From Candidatus Kuenenia hertensis (GTDB taxonomy: Bacteria > Planctomycetota > Brocadiia > Brocadiales > Brocadiaceae), in NCBI GenBank assembly GCA_021646465.1, contig SOET01000015.1, positions 1 to 64,000 of the forward strand: a DNA stretch of 64,000 nt, in the 5' to 3' direction. Positions 1 through 9,240 of the stretch are shown here, in pieces (position 1 is the stretch's first letter; each line of letters begins with the position of its first letter). The position numbers were made by a program, and so were the translations under genes. The notes beneath the pieces were generated by a model. The model had not been told where the DNA came from. It was given only the letters and a program-made list of their open reading frames with translations, and ran no database searches.

Positions 1-87
1 AATCCACCAGGCTTAAGAAAAAAATCGCCGCTTAATTTTTTTAACAAAGTAATGTAAAAACTAACACTTAGGGGAGCATACCAAAGA

Positions 88-759
88 ATGGAACGACGTT
101 TTGAACAACAATTAGGAATTCTCCGTAAAAAACTCATTCAGATGGCTTCTATCGTAGAAACGGCTATTGCGAACGCCGTTAACTCATTAAAAGAAAGAGA
201 TAGCGAATTAGCTCGCTCTGTGGTGACGCATGATGAACAAGTAGATGTAGTAGAGTTGGAGATTGATAAACAGTGCATTGATTTGCTGGCATTACAACAG
301 CCAATGGCGGTTGATCTTCGGTTTATTACTTCGGCGATGAAAATTACCAACAATCTTGAGAGAATGGGAGATCTTGCGGTAAACATTGCAGAACGTGTGA
401 TTCCGCTGAATCAGGAACCACAGCTAAAGCCGCTTATTGATATTCCGATAATGGCAAATATTGCACAAACCATGGTAAAAGACAGTATTGACGCCTTTGT
501 AAATAAAGACACTGCCCTTGCGCAGTCAGTTTACCAACGCGATTCTACGGTAGACGCACTTAATGATCAAATATTTCGTGAGTTATTGACGTATATGATG
601 GAAGACCCCGGCAATATCACACGGGCGGTACATTTGATGTTTATTTCACAACATCTGGAAAGGATTGCCGATCATTCTACCAATATAGCGGAGGAAGTAG
701 TTTATATTGTAAAAGGTAGGGTCGTTAAGCATCGGGGACATAGCCTGAACGAGTCTTAG
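88..759 (+). CDS. phoU: Phosphate signalling protein PhoU
   Basis: PhoU is a cytoplasmic helical protein that couples the PstSCAB phosphate transporter to the PhoR kinase and restrains phosphate uptake. The 223 residues form the usual two three-helix repeats. The paired metal-binding motifs are visible as LERMGD at residues 90-95 and LERIADH at 190-196. The length is typical of the family. A purine-rich ribosome site (aggggag) lies about 11 bases before the ATG. In most genomes phoU closes a pst operon; the upstream side is cut off by the window edge, so this cannot be checked. The next gene begins 15 bases downstream on the same strand. Confidence 0.95.
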   Translation: MERRFEQQLGILRKKLIQMASIVETAIANAVNSLKERDSELARSVVTHDEQVDVVELEIDKQCIDLLALQQPMAVDLRFITSAMKITNNLERMGDLAVNIAERVIPLNQEPQLKPLIDIPIMANIAQTMVKDSIDAFVNKDTALAQSVYQRDSTVDALNDQIFRELLTYMMEDPGNITRAVHLMFISQHLERIADHSTNIAEEVVYIVKGRVVKHRGHSLNES

Positions 760-773
760 ATAAGTGTAAAACC

Positions 774-2912
774 ATGCCAAAATCAAAGATACTCTTCCTG
801 CTTCCTGTATTTATAACATTCTGCGTTTTCCTCAATGCCATTCCTAACGGTTTTGTCTATGATGATATCAGTGTTATCGAAGAGAATTATTTTATAAAGT
901 CATTCCACAATATCCCGAAACTATTTAGCAAAGAATATTTTCAGCTCTCAAATGAACTGAGTTATCGTCCCTTTGTTTCATTCAGCTACTTTATCGATTA
1001 TGCTGTCTGGGGGCTCAATCCTCCTGGATATCACTTGTCCAATGTTGTAATACATGCGTTCAATACAGTGCTTCTCTATTTACTGTTGAATTATATTCTG
1101 AAATCACGATTTATTTCCCTGTTTTCCGCGATACTCTTTGCAATTCATCCATGCGTTACTGAAGCAGTTAATTCTGTTAGTTACAGAGAAGATTTACTTG
1201 TGGTCTGTTTCTCTTTCCTGTCGTGTCTTTTCCTTATTATGTCAGGCAACAGATATCCGACAAAGCAGGATACATTGCAAACAGATTCCGTTACAGATTT
1301 TAGAAAAAGGTTTTCCTTTATATTTGCACTTCTCTTCTATATGTTTGCTCTGTTTTCCAAGGAAAGCGCAATAGTTTTGCCATTATTTATTGTTTTGTAC
1401 CTTGCGCTTTGCAGACAAAAACATTTTGTGTTTGTTGGCACAACAAAAAGCATACAGCAGAACAGCCTGAAAATGTGTTTCGCAAAAACTCTTACAGGCT
1501 ACGCACTCGTGACGCTTTTTTTTCTTTTAGTACGTTTCGTTTTGATGAAGAACCCAAAGCTTGTTTCCGTTACGTATTACGAAAAGAGTTTTTTGATAAG
1601 CAGTATGACGATGGTCAAAGTACTGGCATATTATCTAAAACTAATGTTTTTCCCTGTACCTCTGAATGCTGATTATAAAATGACTCCGGTTTGGTCTCTC
1701 GCGGACATATCATTTCTCGTAAGCATTTTTCTCCTTGCGGCAACGGGGGTAATTATCTTCAAAATAGTAAGAAAATACCGAATACAGGGTGTATTTGCGC
1801 TGTGTTTTTTTGTAGCCTTGTTGCCCGTGATGAATATTGTTCCCATTGGACATATCATGGCGGAAAGATATTTATATTTCCCGATTGCGGGATTTTGTGC
1901 TGTGGTTGGCTGCACTTTGGGTTTCTGGGTTTCCGGCAACATACAACAGAACCAACGTGGTGATGCAAGTGTACCCGGCAATCAGGTATTGAAAAAGCGA
2001 GTATGTTTCGTTTTCTTTTCATCAATACTATTTATTTCACTAATTACAGGAACAGTTGCCAGAAATAACGACTGGCGGAATGAATACACGTTTTGGTCCA
2101 AAATACTCAGGAATCAACCAATGAATCATGATGCTCACAATAATCTTGGGGTATTTTATTACAAGCAGGGAAATTTGGACAGGGCAATATGGGAATTAGA
2201 AGAAGCAATTGCATTGAAAAGGAATTATCCCGAAGCGCTCAATGGATTAGGAACGATGTATATTGACAAGGGATGGATTGACAAGGCAATTTATAAATAC
2301 AGCGAAGCAATAAAACACAAGCCATTTTTTCCGCAGGCATATTACAATCTTGGCAATGCCTATGTTAAAAAAGGGTTGATAGAAGTAAGCATTGCTTTTT
2401 TTAAAAAAGCAATTGATATGGGAATATATAGCCCACAAGTCTTTAACAACTTAGGGAGTGCGTATCTGAAAAAAGGAATGGTTGATGATGCAATAGTCCA
2501 GTATCGCAAGGCATTAGAGGTTTATAATGGATTTGCCGAAGCACACAGTAATTTAGGTTTTGTTTATACGGAAACAAATCAACCGGAAAAAGCTATGAAC
2601 GAATTAAAACAAGCCTTGAGATTACAACCAGACCACGCCAATGCACACAATAATTTGGGGGCATTGTATTGCAGACAAGAATTATGGGATTTGGCGGAAA
2701 TTGAATTTTTGAACTCGATAAAAGCAAATCCCAAAAATATGGGCGCTCACAAGAATCTGGGAATTATTTATTTTCAACAGGGGCAAAAACAGAAGGCAAG
2801 AGAACATTTTCTGCAAGTCCTGAAAGATGATATAAACCATATAAAAGAGCCGGGAGTTTTTCAAATCGCCTCGCAACTAGGTCTTATTAAGATACAGGAA
2901 AATAATGAATAA
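774..2912 (+). CDS. Multi-pass membrane protein with C-terminal TPR repeats (TMTC-like)
   Basis: The N-terminal ~440 residues contain about ten hydrophobic segments, and the C-terminal part (about 452-690) holds seven consecutive tetratricopeptide repeats, each opening with a motif such as HNNLG, LNGLG or YYNLG. An early periplasmic loop carries VYDD, the acidic pair typical of GT-C glycosyltransferases that use polyprenyl-phosphate sugars; the arrangement resembles TMTC/DUF1736 proteins, which include O-mannosyltransferases. A role in surface-protein glycosylation or envelope assembly is therefore plausible but inferred. The stop overlaps the start of rmuC by 8 bases, so the two are probably co-translated. 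Confidence 0.8.
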   Translation: MPKSKILFLLPVFITFCVFLNAIPNGFVYDDISVIEENYFIKSFHNIPKLFSKEYFQLSNELSYRPFVSFSYFIDYAVWGLNPPGYHLSNVVIHAFNTVLLYLLLNYILKSRFISLFSAILFAIHPCVTEAVNSVSYREDLLVVCFSFLSCLFLIMSGNRYPTKQDTLQTDSVTDFRKRFSFIFALLFYMFALFSKESAIVLPLFIVLYLALCRQKHFVFVGTTKSIQQNSLKMCFAKTLTGYALVTLFFLLVRFVLMKNPKLVSVTYYEKSFLISSMTMVKVLAYYLKLMFFPVPLNADYKMTPVWSLADISFLVSIFLLAATGVIIFKIVRKYRIQGVFALCFFVALLPVMNIVPIGHIMAERYLYFPIAGFCAVVGCTLGFWVSGNIQQNQRGDASVPGNQVLKKRVCFVFFSSILFISLITGTVARNNDWRNEYTFWSKILRNQPMNHDAHNNLGVFYYKQGNLDRAIWELEEAIALKRNYPEALNGLGTMYIDKGWIDKAIYKYSEAIKHKPFFPQAYYNLGNAYVKKGLIEVSIAFFKKAIDMGIYSPQVFNNLGSAYLKKGMVDDAIVQYRKALEVYNGFAEAHSNLGFVYTETNQPEKAMNELKQALRLQPDHANAHNNLGALYCRQELWDLAEIEFLNSIKANPKNMGAHKNLGIIYFQQGQKQKAREHFLQVLKDDINHIKEPGVFQIASQLGLIKIQENNE

Positions 2913-4290
2913 TTTTCTGCCATTTCAACTGAACAATGAGAGTGTATGGTTGATTGTTGTTGCTATTGCCGGGATTTTTACCGGAGGAGGAATCGTTTGG
3001 TTGATAGGGACGCTAAAGATTTCTGCAACAAGACAGCAGTTGGAGTCAGCCCGGCAGGATTTGATAAACACAAGGTCTGAGATAGATAAAAAAAACGAAG
3101 AAATCTCGACTCTTAAACAATCTCTTATACGATTAGAAACCACTATCGAATTTGAACGCAAGGCAACAAATGAAAAAATTGCTATTCTTAATGACGCCGC
3201 TGTTAAGATGCGGGATGCATTTTCTGCGCTTTCGAATGAAGCATTGAAAAACAATAACCAGTCTTTTCTTGAACTGGCGAAAGCCACATTGGAAAAATTT
3301 CAGGCTGAAGCAAAGGGAGACCTTGAACTTCGGCAAAAGGCGGTAGAAAACCTGGTTGCACCGATTAAACAATCAATGGAAAAGGTTGATGTGCAAATTA
3401 AAGAATTGGAAAAGGTTCGCCAACAGGCATACGGAGGCCTGACAGAGCAAATCAAGTCCATGATCTCGACTCAGGAAAAATTGCAGTCTGAAACGGGAAA
3501 TTTAGTCAAGGCGCTGAGAATGCCAACTGTACGGGGGCATTGGGGGGAAATACAATTGAAACGGGTAGTAGAGATAGCGGGGATGCTTGAATATTGTGAC
3601 TTTTTCCAACAGCAATCGGTAACAACCGATGAAGGACGACTGCGGCCTGACCTATTGGTAAAATTGCCCGGGGGCAAGAATATAGTCGTAGACGCCAAAG
3701 CCCCTCTCCAGGCGTATCTTGATGCCATTGAGTCTGAAAATGAAGAAATGCGGTTATTAAAACTCAGAGAACACGCGCGACTTGTCCGTTCCCATATTAC
3801 AAAGCTGAGTGAAAAATCGTATTGGGACCAGTTTCAACCTACACCGGAGTTTGTGATATTGTTTTTGCCCGGAGAGACTTTTTTCAGCGTCGCCTCGGAA
3901 CAATATCCCGCACTGATAGAAGAAGGTGTAAAACAGCGTGTTATTTTAGCTACGCCGACTACATTAATCGCCCTCCTTCGCGCAGTGCACTATGGATGGC
4001 GACAGGAACAACTGGCTGAAAATTCACAGCGAATCAGTGATCTCGGGCAGGAGCTTCATGAACGAATAGCCACAATGGTGGAACATTTGGCAAGGCTTGG
4101 TAATTCTCTTGGAAAGACGGTAGAATCCTTTAACTCTGCGGTGGCGTCTTTTGAGGGACGCGTACTTTCCTCCGCACGAAAATTCAAAACACTGGGGGCA
4201 GGGAGTAAAAAAGAAATAGAGAATATCTCTCCGCTAGAGAAAAACACCAGACATCTTTCTGAAATACAAAAGGAGAATCATCACTCCTGA
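2905..4290 (+). CDS. rmuC: RmuC family DNA recombination protein
   Basis: RmuC-type proteins are membrane-anchored, nuclease-fold proteins that limit DNA inversions and rearrangements. Residues about 8-33 form one transmembrane helix, about 35-190 a long coiled coil, and about 200-400 the conserved RmuC domain with LRMPTVRGHWGEIQLKRVVE and a downstream VVDAKAPLQAYLDA stretch carrying the predicted catalytic Asp-x-Lys. The length (461 aa) is normal. Its ATG lies inside the end of the preceding gene (8-base overlap). A strong hairpin plus T-run follows about 60 bases after the stop. Confidence 0.93.
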   Translation: MNNFLPFQLNNESVWLIVVAIAGIFTGGGIVWLIGTLKISATRQQLESARQDLINTRSEIDKKNEEISTLKQSLIRLETTIEFERKATNEKIAILNDAAVKMRDAFSALSNEALKNNNQSFLELAKATLEKFQAEAKGDLELRQKAVENLVAPIKQSMEKVDVQIKELEKVRQQAYGGLTEQIKSMISTQEKLQSETGNLVKALRMPTVRGHWGEIQLKRVVEIAGMLEYCDFFQQQSVTTDEGRLRPDLLVKLPGGKNIVVDAKAPLQAYLDAIESENEEMRLLKLREHARLVRSHITKLSEKSYWDQFQPTPEFVILFLPGETFFSVASEQYPALIEEGVKQRVILATPTTLIALLRAVHYGWRQEQLAENSQRISDLGQELHERIATMVEHLARLGNSLGKTVESFNSAVASFEGRVLSSARKFKTLGAGSKKEIENISPLEKNTRHLSEIQKENHHS

Positions 4291-4348
4291 TTTAGTAATG
4301 CTTTTCTTTGACAGTTGTTGAGCAAAAAGAGGGGAAAATAGGTTTGTA

Positions 4349-4381
4349 ACCCCTGTAAATACAGGGGTGTTGTTTTTTTTA
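4349..4381 (+). terminator. Rho-independent terminator after rmuC
   Basis: An 8-bp perfect stem ACCCCTGT / ACAGGGGT with a 4-base AAAT loop (4349-4368) is followed by GTTG and a run of eight T on the + strand. This fits a factor-independent terminator for the phoU-TPR-rmuC unit. There is no matching T-run on the other strand, so it is probably one-directional. Confidence 0.85.
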
Positions 4382-4696
4382 TAGGTTTTTAGCGGAAGGG
4401 GCTTGCCACAGCAGTTTTGCAGTGGCGAGTGCAATGCTGATGAATCCGACGATAATGGCGGAGTATTTTATTAACAAATCGGCTTGGGATGTTTTTCGTC
4501 TGGTTTCCATTTCAGACTGGGATGTTTTCATACGAAGTTCTAAATTAGAGATTTCACTACGAATAAAATCCTTTAAGTTTTGCTGTCCGTCAATATGCGA
4601 TTCTTCAATGACATCGGCAAGGGTTTCTGCCTGTTCATGCAAAAACCCAACTGCTTCCGGTTTTTTAAGATTTTTGAGTTCTTTTGTAATTGGCAT
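4379..4696 (-). CDS. Small coiled-coil protein with C-terminal membrane anchor
   Basis: This 105-residue protein has no family I can name with certainty. Residues about 15-72 are charged, heptad-like and probably a coiled coil, with a direct internal repeat (RMKTSQSEMETRRKTSQ). Residues about 75-95 form one hydrophobic helix (YSAIIVGFISIALATAKLLW), so it is likely tail-anchored. The layout resembles DUF1640/CCDC90-like membrane coiled-coil proteins. A ribosome site (aaagga) sits 7-8 bases before the ATG. It stands alone, converging on rmuC, and its stop abuts the rmuC terminator. Confidence 0.65.
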   Translation of the reverse strand: MPITKELKNLKKPEAVGFLHEQAETLADVIEESHIDGQQNLKDFIRSEISNLELRMKTSQSEMETRRKTSQADLLIKYSAIIVGFISIALATAKLLWQAPSAKNL

Positions 4697-4927
4697 GTAC
4701 GTTTCCTTTACAAAATTAACAGATTTTTGACAATTCTATCCCATCCGATTCTACTTTTCCACTGAAATTCCGGAATCTGCCTTTATGTTTTTTCACGAAG
4801 TATTCAAATCCTTCACAAATGCGTAGCAATAGAAAAGGCTATCTGCTAAAATAAAAAAACTTTTTTTCTGCAAATTTTTATACAACCATTTTTTTTAAAA
4901 ACCAATCTTCTTAGAAAGGGAGACGTA

Positions 4928-5458
4928 TTGAATTTTTTCGCAGCAAAACATATCATTCTCGGTCTCATTGCCTTTTGTTCACTCTGCTTTCATGGATGCG
5001 CCTCCTTAAGCAACAAAAAACATCTTCTGCCTTTTGATCAACAATATACAATACATTCGATGGGAAAAGGATGGCAAATTCTTCAGGAAGAGAAAGAAGG
5101 ACTCTCTCTGTGGAATGAAGAATACAATGCAACGATTGTTATCATTTATAGTCATCTCCATAATGAAACACTCACCCCTGATCTGCTGAATCATCAACTG
5201 TTTATCGGAATCAGAAACAAGGATGTTATAATGAAAGAATCTGTGTTAATTGATGGCAAGGAAACGCTGCATTCCGTACTGATGGGAAAATTAGATGACA
5301 AAAAATTCAAATTTGATGCATATGTTATTAAAGAAGATATTTTTGTTTGCGATATCGTCTATTTTGCACAACCTGAATTTTTTGATTCAGCACATGGTGA
5401 TTTCCAGGAACTGATACGATCATTCAAGTTTACAAACACAAGAATACCTTCTCTATAA
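4928..5458 (+). CDS. Putative lipoprotein of unknown function
   Basis: The 176-residue product starts with a lysine-containing n-region, a hydrophobic core and a lipobox-like site ending HGC at about residue 25, so it is probably lipid-modified and periplasmic. I do not recognise the mature domain; it is a mixed alpha/beta sequence of about 150 residues. The start is TTG at 4928, chosen because aaagggag lies 6-10 bases before it and the signal peptide begins there. The decayed YfhO-type gene follows 10 bases later on the same strand. Confidence 0.65.
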   Translation: MNFFAAKHIILGLIAFCSLCFHGCASLSNKKHLLPFDQQYTIHSMGKGWQILQEEKEGLSLWNEEYNATIVIIYSHLHNETLTPDLLNHQLFIGIRNKDVIMKESVLIDGKETLHSVLMGKLDDKKFKFDAYVIKEDIFVCDIVYFAQPEFFDSAHGDFQELIRSFKFTNTRIPSL

Positions 5459-5468
5459 TAAACTCAGC

Positions 5469-6282
5469 ATGAAATTAACAGAACGAACGAAAGATATCAT
5501 TTACATTTCCATCCTGTTTCTTCTTACACTCGTTTTTTTCGAGGAAATGATCTTGCAGGGATTTGTTTCCGCCATTGTATTTATGTTTAACGGCATCATT
5601 ATCAGCCGTTTGGAATTTCTGAGTTTTATAAGTACTTTTATATGGATTCCGTTTCTTCTCTACCTCCTCGATAAAAGCATAAATACATTTTCTCTTTATT
5701 ACTGTCTCTTAACAGGCTTTGTCTTTTCCATTCAGTTCCTGGCAGGTCATACACAGACATTTTACTATTCATATATTTTGCTATGCTTCTATTGGTTTTT
5801 CAGGTTTATCTACAATTTTTTTTCAGGGACAAAATTATCTTTAAGTTTACTGCCCATCTTGCCAATTATTACGATTACTGCCATTGCCATAGGTATGATT
5901 CAGTTTCTCCCCACATTTGAATTATTCAATCTCCCGGTAAGGCATAATCAGTTTGATCATCACATGAGTGAGGCATCGCTCTCCCCTTTGCATTTAATTA
6001 CCTTCTTTATTCCATTTTATTTTGGGCGCCCTGGGGACTTCTCAGGGATTGGTTTGAGTGAATTTTGGATGGGAAGTTTTTATATTGGAATATCAGGCTG
6101 CATGCTAAGTATCTTTGCTATTGTTTTATCTGTTGTTGGACATAAAAAGCACAGGATGGTTTTCCTTTCCGGAGAGAGGAATGATTTATGATCCCCTCTC
6201 TTTTAAAATTGGATATATTACAACCCTGTCAACACTGTTTATTCTGACAATTTATGGTAGTTTTTGTTATTATGGATATTAA
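5469..6282 (+). pseudogene. Decayed YfhO-family membrane protein gene
   Basis: An open frame of 240 codons (5469-6191) encodes several membrane helices resembling the large YfhO family (lipid-linked sugar or glycosyl-transfer-related membrane proteins, normally ~700-900 aa). The first 27 residues match the family's N-terminal helix, but the next residues already look like a helix well inside the protein, suggesting an internal deletion. The frame then stops. Directly after, in a different frame, 6198-6282 encodes YDPLSFKIGYITTLSTLF and one last hydrophobic helix ending in TAA, which looks like the family's usual C-terminus. The simplest reading is a gene reduced by at least two deletions. Family assignment is by resemblance only. 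Confidence 0.6.
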
Positions 6283-6361
6283 TGTAGAAAACAAAACAGC
6301 GGCAGAACAAGAACAGAACTTGTTAGATGTAAAGAAATTGAAAAAAACTAAACAAACAATA

Positions 6362-6466
6362 TTAAATTAGGCCTTCGGCGACTTTATGGGATAAAACATT
6401 TCAACGTAGGGGCTGAAAAGCTTCAGCCCCTACAAAGATTGAAATTCCTAAAAGTTAAATTAGGCA
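6362..6466. repeat. Dispersed repeat, family E, copy 1
   Basis: About 100 bases centred on the palindrome GTAGGGGCTGAA / TTCAGCCCCTAC. It is nearly identical to 63810-63912 at the far end of the window, and the left part recurs at 56480-56522. It lies in the 570-base non-coding gap between the decayed YfhO gene and mlaE. The part at 6467-6677 shows no feature I can name. Confidence 0.8.
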
Positions 6467-6677
6467 TAGACTTTTACCGGGTACAACATTAAATCAAAAT
6501 AGTTGTAACACTTTAGTTTTTTGGAAAAATTGGTTGCGCTTTTTAAGTCCCGGTGGGGACATGCGACAAGGCTTTATCCTAATAGTTTTTCAAAAAACGA
6601 ACGTGTTACGTTTTTGTAGAAATTGATGCCTGAAAAATCGAGGCGATAACTTTTGCCACAACATTATTATACTCAAC

Positions 6678-6820
6678 AGGCTCACAATCTGTGATTTATA
6701 GGTAATGTTGAACAAATTCAACACGGATAAGTGTAGAGACGCATAGCAATACGTCTCTACAGTGTGTGCTGCCCTGTTAGCATAGCAATGTAAAATTCAC
6801 ATTTTATGAGCATCTTGAGT
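6678..6820. repeat. Dispersed repeat, family C, copy 1
   Basis: It begins with a TCACAATCTGTGATTTATAG segment, contains the inverted repeat TGTAGAGACG / CGTCTCTACA (6732-6761), and ends near TTCACATTTTATGAGCATC. The same order of blocks occurs at 48327-48462 and, inverted and shorter, at 51466-51551. No open frame or transposase is inside, so it is a non-autonomous element or a relic. The element lies directly upstream of mlaE and could influence its expression. Confidence 0.75.
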
Positions 6821-6852
6821 ATAGAAGTATTCTTGAAGATTTAGAAAAATAA

Positions 6853-7629
6853 ATGAACCTCCTCTTATCAATCGACAAGACAATTAAAAAATTTCTTCTT
6901 TCTATGGGACAGGTAACCTTGTTGACATTCAAGGGATTTTGGGGGATTTTTATTCCGCCATTCAATATGAAGCTGCTTCTGAAAGAAATTGACAACTTTG
7001 GCGCGGGTTCACTTCTGCTTGTGGATATCATTGCCTTATTTACCGGGATGGTCATGTCATTACAAACAATTTACGGATTGAGCATGTACGGGGCAGAGAT
7101 GTACGTTGGAAGCGTTGTGTCCCTTTCTATCGTGAGAGAATTAGGCCCTGTTCTCACCTCAATTATGGTGGGAGCGCGTATTGGTTCCGGCATTGCGGCA
7201 GAAATTGGTTCGATGCAGGTAACCGAGCAAATTGATGCCATGCGGGCTTTGGGAGCAAGCCCAATTAAAAAATTAGTTTCTCCAAAGATACTTGCAGGGT
7301 TGATTACGCTGCCGCTCCTCACGATTACCGCTGATTTTATCGGTATTTTTGGCGGCCTTATTATTGCGATATTTGAACTTGATATCGACCATATTTTTTA
7401 TTTTAACTCTATTTTAACCACCATTACCATCTCCGATTTTTTAAGCGGCATAGGCAAAACAATTTTTTTTGGACTGCTTATTGCTGTTATTGGATGTTAC
7501 TTCGGACTTAAAACTTCTGGAGGCACGACCGGTGTGGGGCGTTCCACCACCATTTCCGTAGTAACAATCTCAATTTCTATTCTTATTGCAGATTTTTTCC
7601 TCACAAAACTGTTTCTTATGGTTCTCTGA
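6853..7629 (+). CDS. mlaE: MlaE-type phospholipid ABC transporter permease
   Basis: This is the inner-membrane permease of an Mla/MCE lipid transporter that moves phospholipids between the inner and outer membranes. The 258 residues show five to six membrane helices and the family core around residues 85-140 (SLSIVRELGPVLTSIMVGAR, then GSGIAAEIGSM and EQIDAMRALG). The length is usual. The stop overlaps the mlaF start (TGATG), and mlaD follows, giving the canonical E-F-D order. No STAS-domain mlaB, periplasmic mlaC or OmpC/MlaA partner is seen nearby. The ribosome site is weak (tagaaaaata). Confidence 0.93.
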   Translation: MNLLLSIDKTIKKFLLSMGQVTLLTFKGFWGIFIPPFNMKLLLKEIDNFGAGSLLLVDIIALFTGMVMSLQTIYGLSMYGAEMYVGSVVSLSIVRELGPVLTSIMVGARIGSGIAAEIGSMQVTEQIDAMRALGASPIKKLVSPKILAGLITLPLLTITADFIGIFGGLIIAIFELDIDHIFYFNSILTTITISDFLSGIGKTIFFGLLIAVIGCYFGLKTSGGTTGVGRSTTISVVTISISILIADFFLTKLFLMVL

Positions 7630-8372
7630 TGAAGAAGAAAATTATTGAAATTCAAAATGTATACAAATCATTTAACGGACATCGCGTGCTTAACGATATA
7701 AACCTGTCGATACATGAAGGAGAAATTTTATCGCTCCTTGGCGCAAGCGGAACAGGAAAGAGTGTGCTCCTAAAAGAATTAATCGGCTTAATAAAACCGG
7801 ACAGCGGCAATATTTTTGTTATGGGCAAAAATGTTACACAAATGAATGAAGACGCATTAATTAAACTACGAGTTCATGTGGGAATGCTGTTTCAGGGCGC
7901 GGCATTGTTTGATTCATTAACCGTCTCTGAAAATATCGCGTATCCGCTCCGTGAACATCTGAATCTTTCAGAAAACGAAATCAAATCCCGCGTTTCAGAA
8001 AAATTGCACCTTGTCGGCCTTAAGGGCATAGAAGCAAAAATGCCTGATGAATTAAGCGGAGGAATGAAAAAAAGGGTAGGACTGGCAAGGGCTATTGCCA
8101 CAGATCCGGAGATTATCTTATACGACGAGCCGACTACAGGTTTAGATCCCATGACCGCACAGCGTATTAATGAATTAATCATGGAATTACAAAAAAAACT
8201 TGGAATTACTACCATCGTAGTCACCCATGATCTCCACTGCGTGAAAACCGTATCTGACCGTATCGCAATGCTTCATGAGGGAAAAATTATTACCGTTGGA
8301 ACCTGGCAGGAAATAGCGTCATCACCTTTAAAGGAAGTAAAAGACTTTATCAGCGGCAACATCTGTTTGTAA
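7629..8372 (+). CDS. mlaF: MlaF-type phospholipid ABC transporter ATPase
   Basis: This is the cytoplasmic ATPase that drives the MlaE permease. Walker A is GASGTGKS at about residues 38-45, the Q-loop is LFQGAALFD, the ABC signature is ELSGGMKKR, and Walker B is EIILYDEPTTGLDP. The H-loop is VVTHDL. Length 247 aa is normal. Its start codon shares a base with the mlaE stop, so translation is coupled; mlaD begins 10 bases downstream. Confidence 0.95.
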   Translation: MKKKIIEIQNVYKSFNGHRVLNDINLSIHEGEILSLLGASGTGKSVLLKELIGLIKPDSGNIFVMGKNVTQMNEDALIKLRVHVGMLFQGAALFDSLTVSENIAYPLREHLNLSENEIKSRVSEKLHLVGLKGIEAKMPDELSGGMKKRVGLARAIATDPEIILYDEPTTGLDPMTAQRINELIMELQKKLGITTIVVTHDLHCVKTVSDRIAMLHEGKIITVGTWQEIASSPLKEVKDFISGNICL

Positions 8373-8382
8373 AGGAGAAAGT

Positions 8383-9204
8383 ATGCGTAAAGAACACATT
8401 GCCGAATTACGGGCGGGAATTTTTACTCTGATCACATTGGTATGTCTTAGTGCGGCGTTATTCATTCTTGGATCACAAAAAGGATATTTTAAGCCTCATA
8501 TCACACTGAAGGCACAGTTTCTTCATGTTTATGGCTTGCAAAAAGGCGTTCCGGTTCGTTTTATGGGAGTAACGGTTGGCCAGGTAAAGGACATTGTTCT
8601 TCCCGATGAATTGCCCTGCACCGGGATTGAAGTATTGTTGCAAATAGATAAAAACGTCCAAAAGAATATCCAAACAGATTCCGTAGCAACGATAAAGTGG
8701 CTCAGTTATGTGACTGGCGACTCATACGTGGAAATTTCATCAAAAGATTGCAGAGGCGGCGTAGTAAAAGATGGAGATACCATTAAAAGCGCAGAACCTA
8801 TGGATTATACGACTGCTATTGAAAATGGCTCAAATGCTATCAAATCTATCTCCGGTTTCTTTAAAAAACTGGAAGAAGGAAATCTTGCGGAAACATTAAA
8901 CAGTGTATCGACATCTCTGGAGGAAAGTATCACCCAATTTCAGGAAAGTACAGGCTTGTTACACTCATTAGTTTATGACACACGGGGAAAACTCCTTCTG
9001 GATAATTTAATTACTACCTCTGACTCTCTCAATGAAATCATAGAAAAAATTGCCGATGGAGAGGGAACCCTTGGCGCATTAATAGCAGACCCGGAATTGT
9101 ATGATAATCTGAAACGTCTTCTGGGCGGAGCAGAAAGAAGCCGTATTTTACGAAATGTCATTCGCAAAAGCATTGAAAAAGGGAAAACAAATACATCTCA
9201 CTAA
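8383..9204 (+). CDS. mlaD: MlaD-type MCE-domain substrate-binding protein
   Basis: This is the membrane-anchored periplasmic MCE protein that forms a hexameric ring over the MlaE-MlaF complex and binds lipid. A single N-terminal helix (about 15-32) is followed by one MCE domain (about 38-118) with the family segment GLQKGVPVRFMGVTVGQVKD. The remaining ~150 residues are helical with coiled-coil character. One MCE domain and 273 aa is usual for this subfamily. A clear aaggaga site precedes the ATG. It converges on the sensor kinase gene with a 36-base gap and no obvious terminator. Confidence 0.92.
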   Translation: MRKEHIAELRAGIFTLITLVCLSAALFILGSQKGYFKPHITLKAQFLHVYGLQKGVPVRFMGVTVGQVKDIVLPDELPCTGIEVLLQIDKNVQKNIQTDSVATIKWLSYVTGDSYVEISSKDCRGGVVKDGDTIKSAEPMDYTTAIENGSNAIKSISGFFKKLEEGNLAETLNSVSTSLEESITQFQESTGLLHSLVYDTRGKLLLDNLITTSDSLNEIIEKIADGEGTLGALIADPELYDNLKRLLGGAERSRILRNVIRKSIEKGKTNTSH

Positions 9205-9240
9205 AATTCCCAACGATACATTTATCAATCGTTTATTCTA

